Below, one piece after another: positions 1 through 11,937 of a stretch of DNA of 64,000 nt. Source of the DNA: Spirometra erinaceieuropaei (Eukaryota > Platyhelminthes > Cestoda > Diphyllobothriidea > Diphyllobothriidae); contig CACRXP010000157.1 of the NCBI GenBank assembly GCA_902702965.1, positions 218,370 through 282,369 on the forward strand. The letters are read 5' to 3'. Numbering within the stretch: position 1 is the stretch's first letter; each line of letters starts with the position of its first letter. Under the pieces are notes generated by a model. It was not told the origin of the DNA. It worked only from the letters and a program-made list of their open reading frames with translations, and ran no database searches. The position numbers were made by a program, and so were the translations under genes.

Positions 1-772
1 ATTTTTCTCCTTGATTTCAAATGCCCTAAAAATACAATTATATTTCGTGGAAATATGCATAAAAATATTCATTCTTTAGCTCATTCGATACAAAAGTACT
101 TCTTCCAATTTTTTATTCAAAGGAACGGCGTAATTCGGTTATAACATTTTTTTAATTGCGGGGTTTTTCAATACTGCGAAATGACCGTTCATAAAACGCC
201 ATGTCTCTGGCTTTACCGATGGGACTTGTAAAGTTAACAATATGGTTCGAATCCACTGTTAAATTGTATGAACCCCATATAACCTTCTTTTAATATCGTA
301 AAAAATATATGGTTTTCCGTACGCGGAAAATATACGGCTTGTAGTCTGTAAACTCTAAATGCAAGTGTAACGGCAGGTCGTGTTCAAAATTATTAGGGGA
401 TTTAAAAGTCTTTTAAAGCCGCATTATGCCCCTCTTTCGAGTATAAGATTGAGAGAGAACGTAAATTTCTACCAACTAGGCAAACGTATGAATATTATAT
501 GCATGTTTTCCATGAAATATAATGGAATTTTTTAGGGTATTGAAAATCAGTGAGAAAAATGCATGCTATATCAGTGATCATTTTTGCAGACTATGGTTTT
601 TACGTGCAACCGAAAGGAAGTTCTTTTGACAACCGACATCCGGGGGTAACTGAAGTATTATATAATGACACTGTACGATGATTAATTTTGCAATCTTACT
701 TAATTAATCTTTTCGAAAAGAAAACACATTTCAGGATTTTGGTTGACATTTCATGAGTTAGCCTACCTACTG
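1..772. repeat. Foldback (MITE-like) element, family A copy 1, left end outside window
   Basis: AT-rich non-coding sequence. The stretch near 20-100 is the inverted complement of the stretch near 480-570, so this is most of a foldback element with its first part cut off by the window edge. The right terminus (about 735-772) reads, on the minus strand, CAGTAGGTAGGCTAACTCAT, matching the ends of the copies at 8861 and 21820. No transposase is encoded. The short ORFs in it are not credible genes. Confidence 0.6.
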
Positions 773-2170
773 TGTAAATCGTTCCCACGACTTAGTTTTA
801 ACTTATGCAAGGGCTGCCGATTCCAATTTCTGCATTCGCACCTCGGCAAGATAGTCAGCAATAGGGTGGTTCCATTGGAGCTTCCTTTAGTTAGTTGGTA
901 ATATTGATGATCAATCGAAAAACTGGTTTCCAAACAAAGGTATATGAGTCCAAATAAGTCAGCTGCGGGAACACCCGTGTCGTGGGATTTTAGAAGTTCA
1001 TCTGTGCATTGCCTTGCGAAAACTAGTGATATGAACGTGAATAAGGAAACGACACCGAAGTAGACCCTTACCTCATTGGCAGAAATATTGATTCTTTTCA
1101 ACTACTCTAGAGATTCTACAGAAATCTGAATGGAAGTTCTACAGTCTCTCGTAAGTGGACGGAGTTGGTTGAATATCAACTCGAAAATTTTGTAATTGGG
1201 TTCGCCGACTAATGATACTACCGGTCGCAGTCATAACTGGAATTTGTGAACTTTGGACTTTTCGAAAATCTTAGCGATGTTTGGTTTAGATTGTCTCAGG
1301 GATTTTGCAATATTTTCTGAGTTATTTCGTTCCAGTGAGGCGCCTCAGCACTGTATCAATCGATGAATTCTGTCTTTTCGCAGAGTCCGAGGTAAGGGGC
1401 TTATACGCTGAGCTATCTTTTAAAAGCGACAACAACTCATTGTAGTCCGATTTGTTAGAAATCGCAGTTAAACTTCCTTTGATTTCGGGGAGGAATGACA
1501 ATGTTTTCGTGAATTTTTAAATTATTTAATGTTATCCTCTCTTCATATGAGAGTGTCGAAAAGCGACCGCGATCTATTAAGGCCTGCACAGTACTGTTTC
1601 GGATTGTAAATCGTTCATCTTCCGCAAGGTCTACCGATGATATGATGGACTCTAAGTTTGCCAGGTATTCCAAGTAAATGGAATCAGAATGATTGTATTC
1701 CCTCCAATTGGAAAGAACATTCTTCTCCGTTTCTGTGAGGACCCTCGAGGACGGATTTAGGACCTTTGTCAAGGGCTTCTGGTTTGTATAAGCTGACTTC
1801 CAATCTATGCATATGTGTATACGCAAGCAGATGCCATCGAACAAGGCAGTGGAGACTGAGGTGACCGTTTCTGAGGTAGTGCTCGTCGCCAGTCAGCCCG
1901 AGGATCTGAGGTTGGAACCCACGTTCACTGATTACCGAGAATTGTTAAGTTCAATGTTCACCGAATGAACCACGGACCCCAATCCTGTCGGTTGAGATCG
2001 GGAACATTAACCACAGAAGAAGAACATTCACCGACAAGGTTATTGCGAGACATGTCCGTCCCGTTGCATCGTTTGCCCGGTCTAGAGCCCTCACATGCAG
2101 TTGCTGAACTGTATGTAGGCCGATCAGTGAACTAATTAACATTCTCGATCATAATTGACAGAACTAGAAA
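773..2170. other. No gene recognised
   Basis: AT-rich sequence with only short ORFs that show no recognisable domain. Around 1980-2010 there is a short match (CCTGTCGGTTGAGATCGGGA) to sequence that flanks SINE heads at 10810 and 12105, so an old SINE-related fragment may lie here. Confidence 0.5.
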
Positions 2171-2176
2171 CCTGAG

Positions 2177-2260
2177 TCCCAGTGGGAGAGCGCTGACTTT
2201 AGCGTCCAGTGACTGAAGATATCCGGGTGCGAATCCAGGTTGTCCAGCTCAGGCCATCCA
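2177..2260 (+). repeat. tRNA-like sequence, possible SINE head
   Basis: A box-A-like stretch (CCCAGTGGGAGAGCGCTG) is followed about 35 bases later by a box-B-like GGGTGCGAATCC, the spacing of a tRNA gene. The arms do not fold into a clean cloverleaf by eye, so a tRNA-derived SINE or tRNA relic is more likely than a working tRNA gene. Confidence 0.3.
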
Positions 2261-5200
2261 AACTTTCTTTCTATTCGTCAATACTCCTTCATACTAACTT
2301 GTCGCTTGTTATGGCGCTAGATTAAGTCCCAAAACGCAACGCAGTGGACTGGTTTCGTAAACCCGATCGGTGAACACCAATCTGCTATTCCAGGATCAGC
2401 AAACCATGACCCTCTCAGGCTGGTATGCGCTGGCAATTATCTGACACTTGGTTCTCTGCCGGCAGATGCGCTTGCACTCCCCCTGGATATGCAGGTTGTT
2501 AGAGTAACTTTCCCGTCTTCTTCGTCCTTCTGATGCATTGTGCTGTCTTCGGTTTTGGTTTTGGTGTTTGTTGTGGACCAGAGGGTGTGATGATACACCC
2601 AGGTGCGGATCCGACCGTGTCAGCCATCTACCTTCTCCCTCACCTCCGATCTTCTCAACTGTATCTTGACACCGGGTCCAATTGAGGAGGAGGTGAGAGT
2701 GCGATAGATGGAGCGCAAGTCTACATTCAATATAAACTAACTCACGCGCGAGCCACCGTTCCTGCTTCACTTTGCTGTTGAACACTTGGTGGGCATCGTC
2801 GGTCACGACGGTCAAAATGTCACGTGGCCCAACTTTTCGAGAATTGAGTAAGGGGAACATGTGTGTTCTGCTTTGGCTTGCATCTGTTCACAGGTGGCAG
2901 GAACATCCCGTTCTCAGTTACGGGCCGTCTTCGGTCATCCGTGTCAGAAGAAAGGATGACATGGACCATGTCTCGAAAAAATGCTTTTGGATATCAGATG
3001 TCGTCTGTCTTACGGTTACGCGACACATTGAGAAAGCTCACGGTAGCGAACCAAGGTCGGATGGAGCATGCGTGGTTCGCGGGGAATCCGAATATTTGCG
3101 AGCCATACCCGCGGATATAAACACCCTAATTACAACCAACGGCCCGGTCCTCCTGTGCCGGATGTCATTTTTTTTCTTATTGTCCAGGCCTAGCTCTCCT
3201 GAGTGCATACGAGTGCACTCAGGCTTCAAAATAATTTTTTAGATTCTGATTTGTTTATAGCACATGAGAAGCCGCATAAAGCGGATAGGACAGAAACTTA
3301 GACAGCTGCAGGTGTCATAAATCCCACGTTAACTCTTAACGGTTAATTCATACCATCTGAAAAACGCGTCAAGACGACGAATCTGTTGATAATGAAGCCC
3401 CTTTGTTAGCCCTCGTTTAATTTCAAAACCACGGCCGACTTCTAAGGCAGGATTCAACTCGTACACAGGCGGTTTCGAACATCCACAGTTAGTTTGTCAG
3501 GTTTCAGTCTTGTCTGTTCGCCGTAGCCTAAATACGCAGGCTGTCAAGAATGTACAACTGCCTCTCTTTGTGCTGCCAAGAAGTTGTTTCACCGAATTCA
3601 TTTCTGGTCGATAGTCACCAGCCGTTCGATGATGAACTGCCAAAGTCTCATGGAAACTACGTATACCAGATAGTACTGATTTCCACTGGTCTCCCTACTT
3701 TGATTTTGCATGTCTGTAAGTTCTCAGACCGGAAGTCCCCATTGCCGTAAAGCGTTTTTTGGGTAGTGGTGTGAATGTTAATTACGTTGGCGTTCTCGAG
3801 CATATACGCAAAGTCTTACCGGCGTACGAGCATTCGAGCTCTGAAAACATTGCGTTGCGATTTAACCGGTCAGCTGTAGATGTGAAGATGGTTTCAACTG
3901 AGCGACTATATGTTTTTTTCCCTCCGGGATCTAGCTGACGATTAAACATCAAACGCGTACCAGACAGCAATAATACTGCTCTTATCTGCGAAATTTGTCT
4001 CCATAATTCATACAAGGCTTCTACATGGTTTGATAACTAAAAAAGTACTTCCTAAAGTATGCTGAAATGTATCCGTACTCAGTAAAGACAGTGGAGCCTA
4101 AAGTGAGAGCAATGGGGAGGCCGTTTCCATACTTTCCATGCAACATGCCCAGAAGGCCATGGAAGATTAAGCGTCTAAGCAGGAATACTTGCGAGTGCAG
4201 CCCGCCGAGGTAGTAATAAGTGGTGAGTGACCAAGAAGTGTCACGAAGCAGGAGACTGTAGTGTGCGTTTCTGGCATGCTCGCAGTCATCAGTTTTTTGG
4301 ACCAAACTTTGACAGAGTCAAAAATTAGGATCCGAAGTAGATTGGACACTGGACCCATCCTACCGTGCAGCCCCTGATCCTAGTCTTCTGCCCTCAGCTG
4401 ACATGAAAACTACGAGAGAGCGAGAGAGAACAAGCCGTCCAGTTATGGTTTACGGAGACAACCGTTCTACCAAAGTGCAACCAATCGCAAGTGGAGCTGT
4501 TTTCACTGGCAGGCAGCCAACACGAAGTGTTTGCCACGATCGCCCTTCCGCACGGAATAAAACACTCTCGGCAGGCATCGTTCATATTCTTGCCTTTGGT
4601 GGAATCTCTAGCCGAGTCTGATTGAGTGGTTGGGGCATGCCGGCTCTATGATTCCTCATAGTTAACCAATAACGCGCTCAAGCCCACTTAAAAGCACACT
4701 AGGCGACGTAAATCATGAAACATTAGATGAAATTCTAAAATACGAGCCCATTTAAAAGGGAGTACATAGATCAGTTTGTAAGATTGAATAGCATGCAGCA
4801 TTATTTCGCGGTATTTATATCCTGCCAGAATACAGGCTCTTGGAAGTTTGTTTTCCTGACTCCCACTCTCTTGACACTGAAGCTTGCTGAAAATGATCAC
4901 GTGCGTAGTATGGATCACTCTGAATTGAGTTGGAGTGCCTTATGGACGTAGCCGTAATTTATGAAAAAGATGGACAAAGTATTCTTTCATATGTTCGTTT
5001 TGCAGCAGGTTAAACCAGTCTTTAATAAACAAATGCTCCTATTTGGCACTCGTAAGGGTACCTTTATGGCAATTCCTTAAATATCCTGAACTCGACCTGC
5101 TGTTTCAGTTGCGCCTGGTATATCGAACTTTCTATTTCAAAATATTATGTTCGTCCGCTTGAAGCTATACCACGGTGTTCTAAACAACTAAATATGATGC

Positions 5201-6347
5201 TATTTAAATAGTGATTTCACTATCTTGAAAATTCGAAAGGGCTTCTATTTTTGGTTACTAACTTGGATGAAAACGCAATTCAATACAATGCGAGTACATG
5301 AAGGAACATTTATGTCCATGCCGTTGATAAAAAAATATATTTGTGTTTTAATTACATTTTATAACAATACAAGGTATGAAGTTACTTTTGGCTATGGTAA
5401 TTCTTGCAGTCGGCTGAAAAGGCACGAATTCAAAGGCCAGCATTCTGACGTGGCTGGCATATCGTGGGATAATACTACTTTACTACCAACTTCACGAGCC
5501 CAATAAAGTCATTACTTCTAGTCTACATTGTGTTTCAGTATTTTAGCTCTACTTCCATGGGTGCCGAAGCCTACTATATTTCTGTTATGAGCAGCACATT
5601 TTCTTTCGCCTTGCCTCTGTCTGATCCCCGGTTAGACGTAGTTGACAGATTTCTGGATTTTACCTACTACCCCCGTTCCCCCCACCCCATTCCCCGACAT
5701 GTCAGCTGGTTTCTGTAGCCTGGAATATTCAACAGCGCTGTGTCGCGTACACTAATTCCGTTTCATTGATCAGACACGTCGCTCACATCCTAGACGATTG
5801 TGGTAATTTGCGGTTTTTCGGTTGACCATTTCAGTTATCCAAGGATCGGCTTCGCCCTATTCTTCCGCTATTCTTTTTGGCAATCACGACAAAACTCTCC
5901 GCTAACGTCCGATTTACAGATGGTTGCCCACTCTTCTATATATTTAAGGAATTGTGGAGTAGGCTCTATGCCTGGTCCCAAAATCGTTTATTTTTTAATT
6001 CTGTATGAAAATTTGTGGGGGTTATAAAGATGGTCCCTGTAAGTTAAGGCCTACAGATGAAAAAACGCGAAAAACGCATCATCCATGTTTGCAAGGAGTC
6101 AGGGACGTCGACTCAATATGTTGCATAGTAGAAACTGATAATAAATGCACACACGTTGCTGGTTTCCTAGACTGTTTTGGCGATCAGCGGTTTCCGAGTT
6201 AGCCTTTGACATATCCAAGGCATCATGTTCGCTCTGTTCGTATTCCATTTTTTGTAATGCCAAAGCGATGCGCTTGTTCGGCCAAAAGCCCTTATACGTA
6301 AGTTGCCTCAGAACAGACATCACAGAGTACGGGCATTCAGCCCTGCC
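2261..6347. other. No gene recognised
   Basis: Four kilobases of mixed-composition sequence. ORFs here (longest 156 codons) have no familiar motifs and overlap each other on both strands. A weakly matching family A end may lie near 4700-4760 (ATCATGAAACAT followed by GAAATTCTAAAAT), too diverged to call. Confidence 0.5.
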
Positions 6348-6484
6348 AGCACCAGCCCCGCCTAGCCCCGCCTGGCCCCCTCAATAATGGCGGGGCTAGA
6401 GGGGGCCATGAGGGGGCTAGGCGGGGCTGTGGATGGGGCTGTGGCGGGGCATGCAACGCGATAGCCCCGCCTAGCCCCGCCAGC
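6348..6484. repeat. GC-rich island of repeated AGCCCCGCCTAG units with inverted symmetry
   Basis: The motif AGCCCCGCCTAGCCCCGCC occurs at the left and near the right end. The middle reads GAGGGGGCCATGAGGGGGCT and then GGCGGGGCT, the complement of the left part, so a long G/C hairpin can form. Composition is in sharp contrast with the AT-rich surroundings. The same AGCCCCGCCTA core recurs about 1 kb downstream in the 63-bp tandem repeat. Confidence 0.7.
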
Positions 6485-7383
6485 GAAAAAAATGAGCGGG
6501 GGACGCCACATCCCAGCCCACTTTTGGCACCACTTTAAAATACCGTCCTGTATACCGAGTCCCCTGAGGCGCAGTGCCTCACTGTTCCCACAGGTTACAC
6601 GTCGGAACCCACCCTGCGTACGTAGAGTACTACGGTATTACATAGTACTCACAGTGACCCCGCCGTACACGTGCCCACTAATCGGCAGCCAATATCAAAT
6701 ACACGCGACGCAAATTCATGTGAATGAGTTATTTATTGTATAAACGAAAAAGGAATTGGAAAATATGTACAATCATAATAAATGTCAGTGCCAGTATATA
6801 CATGGACTTCAACATATGTTATGCCATTCAGTTGTGCGTTCCAAAAGTCCCCGCTTCGACAGCTGGTGCTTCAGTGATAGCCAGAGTAATTACGCTTCAT
6901 AATTGCTTTGGATATTCAGTAAAAAACGATAAACAATTTGTATAAGTGGACTACAAACACCAAGGCTAAATAAACATACATAGACAAACAACTCGACTAC
7001 TTGAACTGGCTGGTGAGTAGATACCTAAAGAATTAGCATAATATACATAAATGAACTAAGACAGCTATCAAGAGCATAAAAACAGCATTGGCTGACTCAC
7101 GACATTATCAGCAATCGATTGTCAAATATACGAATAAATAACACACACACAGAGATTCTAATCCGGTGGACAAATGAGAGTTTACGCAATGAGGGACTTA
7201 AACAAAACCTCAGTATATTGTGCTCATCCGCAGCTACATTCAGTGGGCGTTAACGGATGCTTTCTCCATGACTTATAAGCCAATTTTGATAAATTAGCTC
7301 CTTTTAATGCCAAAGAAGGTACAATGAGTGGTGCTTTTGAAACATATGTTTCGATGCAAATACGCTTCAAAATGCTTCAATCC
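6485..7383. other. No gene recognised
   Basis: AT-rich sequence between two GC-rich repeat islands. Only short ORFs without recognisable domains. Confidence 0.5.
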
Positions 7384-7509
7384 AGAGGGGGCTCTGGCCC
7401 CACCCAGCCCCTTCCACCCCCGCCTATGAAGGAGCCATGTGCTGGCAGAGGGGGCTCTGGTCCCACTCAGCCCCTTCCAGCCCCGCCTATGAAAGGGCCA
7501 TGTGCTGGC
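7384..7509 (+). repeat. Two tandem copies of a 63-bp GC-rich unit
   Basis: Each unit begins AGAGGGGGCTCTGG, contains CAGCCCCTTCCA and CCCCGCCTATGAA, and ends CCATGTGCTGGC. The copies differ at only a few positions. Because 63 is a multiple of three the repeat stays in one frame of a small Pro/Gly-rich ORF (7324-7593). Nothing else supports that ORF as a gene. Confidence 0.75.
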
Positions 7510-8025
7510 AGGGAGGACATCCAAAATCTGCGAAATCTAAAAGACCTTGAAGTAACATTAATTATACTGCCAACTTCCGCTATTCACCTATAAAAACAAG
7601 CCCCCAAAGGGCGAGCAAAAAGGAGTGTAACTTGTCAACTCTATTTTCACAGAAAATTTCCCTCTCTTTTCTATACTTAAGGAACTGCAAGATAGCTTCG
7701 ATGCCTGATTCAAAAAAATTTAATTTTTGAATCTTGTGAAAAATTCATCGGGGTAGCAAACAGGGTCAAAGTATGCTAAAGCCTGCTGACCCCAGATGAA
7801 TTAGATGCATTAACTATTTTTGCGAAAAACGTACTATCCATTTTTGCAGGGAGCCAGTGATTTCGACTTTAAATGGTTCATAACAAAAAGAGATGACAAA
7901 TTTCTGCAATTGTTACGCGTCTTCCATTAGGTTCAGTAATTGACGCCCTAACAGATACTTATTTTGTTGCGGTAGCCAGGCCTCGAATAATCTCAGTAGC
8001 GAGGTTGTGTGGGTACAATGAAAGG
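7510..8025. other. No gene recognised
   Basis: AT-rich unique-looking sequence with no credible coding potential. Confidence 0.45.
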
Positions 8026-8110
8026 CTTGAAGAAGGAGACACGATCGTCCCGGCGATCGTGTCTCCTTCTTCAAGACTACTTCCTGGGACTCGGCTCTTC
8101 GCTTCTATTG
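8026..8110 (+). mobile_element. Minimal Penelope-like element end: perfect 22-bp inverted pair plus extension
   Basis: Bases 8026-8047 are the exact inverted complement of 8054-8075 (arm begins CTTGAAGAAGGAGACACGAT), separated by six bases. After the right arm comes ACTACTTCCTGGGACTCG and then CTCTTCGCTTCTATTG. This same arm-plus-extension order is seen at the outer edge of the Penelope-like insertions at 19117-19586 and 20694-21802. It therefore looks like the shortest derivative of the same element, with almost all of the tail lost. Confidence 0.6.
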
Positions 8111-8858
8111 ACAGTGAGAGGCGTTATTTGTAGCCTATCAGGCAACAGTAGTCTAAATCTGGTAGTGACGCCCCACCGTCTCGTTGCAGGGCGGTATGTG
8201 TTCGTTCCATTTATCGTGGAGGTTCACTTTATTCCAGTCCGCAGTAATTTTTTGAAAGGAGGAATATTCTATTAAATCGCTGGCTAACAAAGCCCTTCTT
8301 GTCCAGAAATAAAATACATGAAATCAGACTTTGGAGAAAGGCCAAGTAAATCACTCCTGAATGCATACAGGCCTGATCTGGGTGTATATTTTGCACTGAT
8401 CGAATTTCGCTCAGAGTAACATATGCCTAACAAAAACGCATTTTTCACTGACCAACAGAAGGGTTTTGTTATCCGAGTTACGCCTCTCATATTCAGAGCA
8501 GTTTCGTTTTCAAACACCAGAATCTAAAATAAACATTGGCGATTTTTCCTGCTTTCCGAAGGAAAAAACTGAACGGTTTCGTGTGTGCAGTCACAAGTTA
8601 ACAGACGAGGGATCCGACCAGCGGGCTGTCTGAGCCGTTGCAAACCATACATGTGGGACAAAACATGGCTTGACTGGACAGGACGAGCTTATTTAGTAAA
8701 CCGTTCTGGACAATATGCGTTTGAAAGTTGCGAACTGTGTTCTTCTGCACCATAGTCTATTTTGTGTAAAGTTGTAATGGCGTATGTGACGATAGTACCT
8801 CCATCCTCCAACCTCCAAAGTGCTAAATATATGGACCTAAAAATGCCTGTCAAAAACA
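8111..8858. other. No gene recognised
   Basis: Short ORFs only and no recognised domain. Confidence 0.45.
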
Positions 8859-8860
8859 TA

Positions 8861-9853
8861 CAGTGCGTGACCTATCTCATGAAATGTTGGCTGAAATTCT
8901 GAAATGCGTTTTCGATTAGGAAGGATTACTTGGTCGCGGTTGTGATACTGATTATCTTAAGGCATACTCTTATAACATTTTGGATTTGGCAGGATGTCAG
9001 CTTTTAAGAGCACTTCTTTTCCATTTCCTGTAGAAAGCGTGCTCGGTAAAAAATGACTACTTAAGTAGCATGCATTTTTCCCATTGATTTTCGATGGTCT
9101 TGGAAATTTAAATATATTTTATAGAAACCGCAAACAAAAATATACTTTCTTTTAGTCAATCAATAGAGAATCGCGTTGTCTTTATATTTTATACTAAAGG
9201 AGGGAGTATAATTAGGTTTTAAAAAGTTTTCTGATTGCTGAAAAATTTGGAGCCTGAACATTCGTTGCATTAGCGCTTAGTGATTACACTCTACAAGGTG
9301 CATGCGTTCCGCGTAAAAAAATCCTATATTTTTCTATGTCATTAAAGAGATATCATACAGGGTCCATAAAATTTTGCAATGGATGCGGACCATGTTGCAC
9401 ATTTCATGAAGAGCAGTTGTAAACGGTCAGGTACGATGCTATGTAAATAGACATATCGCGGTCTTAAAAAGTTTCATAATTAGAAACTTTTTTAAAACCT
9501 AATTATACTCCCTCCTTTAGTATAAAATATAAAGACAACGCGATTCTCTATTGATTGACTAAAAGAAAGTATATTTTTGTTTGCGGTTTCTATAAAATAT
9601 ATTTAAATTTCCAAGACCATCGAAAATCAATGGGAAAAATGCATGCTACTTAAGTAGTCATTTTTTACCGAGCACGCTTTCTACAGGAGATGGAAAAGAA
9701 GTGCTCTTAAAAGCTGACATCCTGCCAAATCCAAAATGTTATAAGAGTATGCCTTAAGATAATCAGTATCACAACCGCGACCAAGTAATCCTTCCTAATT
9801 GAAAACGCATTTCAGGATTTCAGCCAACATTTCATGAGATAGGTCACGCACTG
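8861..9853. mobile_element. Foldback (MITE-like) element, family A copy 2, near-perfect palindrome
   Basis: Two arms of about 370 bp (8861-9229 and 9484-9853) are almost exact inverted complements around a spacer of about 250 bp. Both outer ends read CAGTGCGTGACCTATCTCAT and both are flanked by TA (8859-8860 and 9854-9855). A TA target duplication with a CAGT terminus is what Tc1/mariner-type transposons and their MITEs leave, so mobilisation by such an enzyme is a fair inference. No transposase is present. The arms differ at only a few positions, so this is the best preserved copy in the window. Confidence 0.8.
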
Positions 9854-10039
9854 TATGCTTAACGGGATTCATACCCTTGTTTCCCAAACACATGGCAATT
9901 TCGGCTCGCAAAAAACAGGAATGCAGACCTCGGTCTGTCAGTGTAGGAGATACCGGACTGATGGTCGAAATTTACTGAGTACATGTCAGACTAACGATAG
10001 AAGCTCTGGCCCAAAACAGTCTCCTGCCTTGGGGAAGTA

Positions 10040-10700
10040 CAGTGCGTGACCGATCTAATGAAATGTTAGCCGAAATTCTGAAATGCGTTTTCCATTAGGA
10101 AGGATAACTTAAGTGGTGTTGTAACGTTGCTTCTCAAACGACGCAATCCCATAATATTTCGGACTCGCCAGGATGTTGGCTTTTGAATGCACTTCTTTTC
10201 GACCTCCTATGTAAGCCACACTCTGTAAAAAATGACTACTTACGTAGCAGGCATTTTTTACATTGCTTGTTTGATAGAAAATAGCACTGTAATTAAATTA
10301 ACTCCCGAATAAAGCGTAAAGTAGTGCTATAAAAAGTTTTAATTACTAGATTTTTAAGACCGCATGATGTTCATACATACGGCGTCGCACATCGCTGCTT
10401 ACAAATGCTCCTCGTGAGACGTACAACATAGTCTCCATCCATTGCAAAATTTTACAAACTTAACATGGTATCTTCTTAGACACTTACAGAAATATATGAC
10501 TTTTTCTTATGCGGAAAGCATGCACCTCGTAGAATGGAATCGCCAAATGGTAATGCAACGGCACAAAATTATTGGGAAATCGGGAAACGTTTTCAGACCC
10601 TAAATATACGCTTTCTTCGGGTGTAACATTTAAAGGCAACATGATTCTCTATCAAGCAACTGAAAAAAAACGTATTTGTGTTTGTGTTTTCACGTGGCGT
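10040..10700 (+). mobile_element. Foldback element, family A copy 3, truncated on the right
   Basis: Begins CAGTGCGTGACCGATCTAAT after a TA, then follows the left half and centre of copy 2, including AAATGACTACTTACGTAGCA. The match stops near 10700, where SINE-related sequence takes over, so the right arm is missing. Confidence 0.65.
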
Positions 10701-10759
10701 TACACGCATTCGCTGGCCTAATTGTCGCTGCTAGTAGGTGAAAAGACTTTTTTGCACTA

Positions 10760-10797
10760 AGAAGTCAACGCCTCTACTCACCGGGCCACGAGCCCGT
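10760..10797 (-). repeat. tRNA-Lys-like SINE head fragment
   Basis: Read on the minus strand this gives GGGCTCGTGGCCCGGTGAGT followed by AGAGGCGTTGACTTCTTA, which aligns with the 5' half (box A and anticodon arm) of the SINE at 29597-29751. The 3' half is absent at this point. Confidence 0.45.
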
Positions 10798-10830
10798 TGC
10801 CCTGTCGGTTTTCGATCGGGAATATACAAT

Positions 10831-11228
10831 GTTAGGGGGCGCTCACCGATCGTTCACACGGAACTCACTCGTTCCGTTGTGCCTTAAGGGCTCTCTCTCT
10901 CGAGCCCAACCAGCAGCCGTACGGCGACGCATTATATATAGGCAGAATGATATTACCGACAAAGATAAGGGAGGCGTTGACTTTTAACCCAACAGGTCTC
11001 GAGTTCGAGGCTCGGGTGTTCCACACTTCGGGCTTGGGTATGGCTGGCTGACGACGGCTAATAAGCCAACAATGGCCATTCCAGTCTCCCTTGTCTTTGT
11101 CAGTAATATCATTCTGCCTATATATCATGCGCCGCTGTGCGGCTGCTGGTTGGGCTCGAGAGAGAGAGCCCTTAAGGCACAACGGAACGAGTGAGTTCCG
11201 TATGAACGATCGGTGAGCGCTCCCTAAC
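10831..11228. repeat. Inverted repeat (about 142-bp arms) enclosing the 3' half of a tRNA-derived SINE
   Basis: Arms 10831-10973 and 11087-11228 are inverted complements, starting GTTAGGGGGCGCTCACCGAT on the left. The 113-bp centre, plus strand, reads GGCGTTGACTTTTAACCCAA, then box-B-like GAGTTCGAGGCTC, then the SINE body ending in AATGGCCATTCC. A tail motif TCCCTTGTCTTTGTC lies inside the right arm. The opposing ORF on the minus strand is a by-product of the palindrome. Confidence 0.7.
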
Positions 11229-11281
11229 ACTTTTTCACTTTCTAGAGGGCAACAGAGCGTCTCAGTTTGTAAGGTGGGAAG

Positions 11282-11505
11282 TCACCTACGCCTTGCTTGA
11301 AAACTCCAACTGACCCTCTTTGTCAGTGACATACGCCACTTATTGGGCAGAAGGGCAGGCTGATGATGTTTTGGCAGATCCTGAATAATTCCTATTGACC
11401 CAAGTGTGAAATCCTCGGCACCCTGGTGGGATTCTAGCCTAGGACAACAAGGGGAAGGCTTTAATACGGGCAACAGTCTAGCCACCTGAGCTACGAGGCC
11501 ACAAC
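11282..11505 (-). repeat. tRNA-derived SINE, second type
   Basis: On the minus strand from 11505 the sequence reads CCTCGTAGCTCAGGTGGCTA (a good box A), then about 45 bases later GGCTAGAATCCC (a box B variant), followed by a body of about 150 bp. The acceptor stem does not pair, so I call a SINE and not a tRNA gene. A further box-B-like AGTTCGAATCAC sits at about 11713. Confidence 0.45.
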
Positions 11506-11937
11506 GCAGGACGCAATTTTAATCACATTTTGGTCAAGTTACCCACCCAGCCTGCTGCGACGTCTGCAACCCACCAAATCGGATTCAGTAAGCTGACTGC
11601 CCAAGCCGATAATCCTAAGTAATGCATCTAGAATCAACCAGACGACCACTGGGCTCACGTCACTCATCCAACTAAAGCGTTGGCTGAACTAAGGCCTCCA
11701 CCTGCCGTCGTGAGTTCGAATCACACCGAGGCGCCCAGTATTTAACAGTTCGGTAAATATGAATCACCTATTTTACTGAGGATTCCCTTGTTGCCAGGGA
11801 CAACTTTAAATACGAAGGCCGACTGAACAGCGGTAGCGAAGACTTCTCTCGTCCGAAACGTTGAGTTCATAGGGGAATTCGTTGTCAGAACTAAGATGAC
11901 GGCAATATGCCGAGATACATATTTGGCAGCGACACTA

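Noticed and set aside
2396..3242. Overlapping 154- and 156-codon ORFs on opposite strands
   Set aside because: Neither has a recognisable domain, splice context or composition distinct from the background.
8861..9853. CRISPR-like or regulatory palindrome
   Set aside because: There are no regularly spaced short repeats. The palindrome recurs elsewhere with the same termini, so it is a transposable element.
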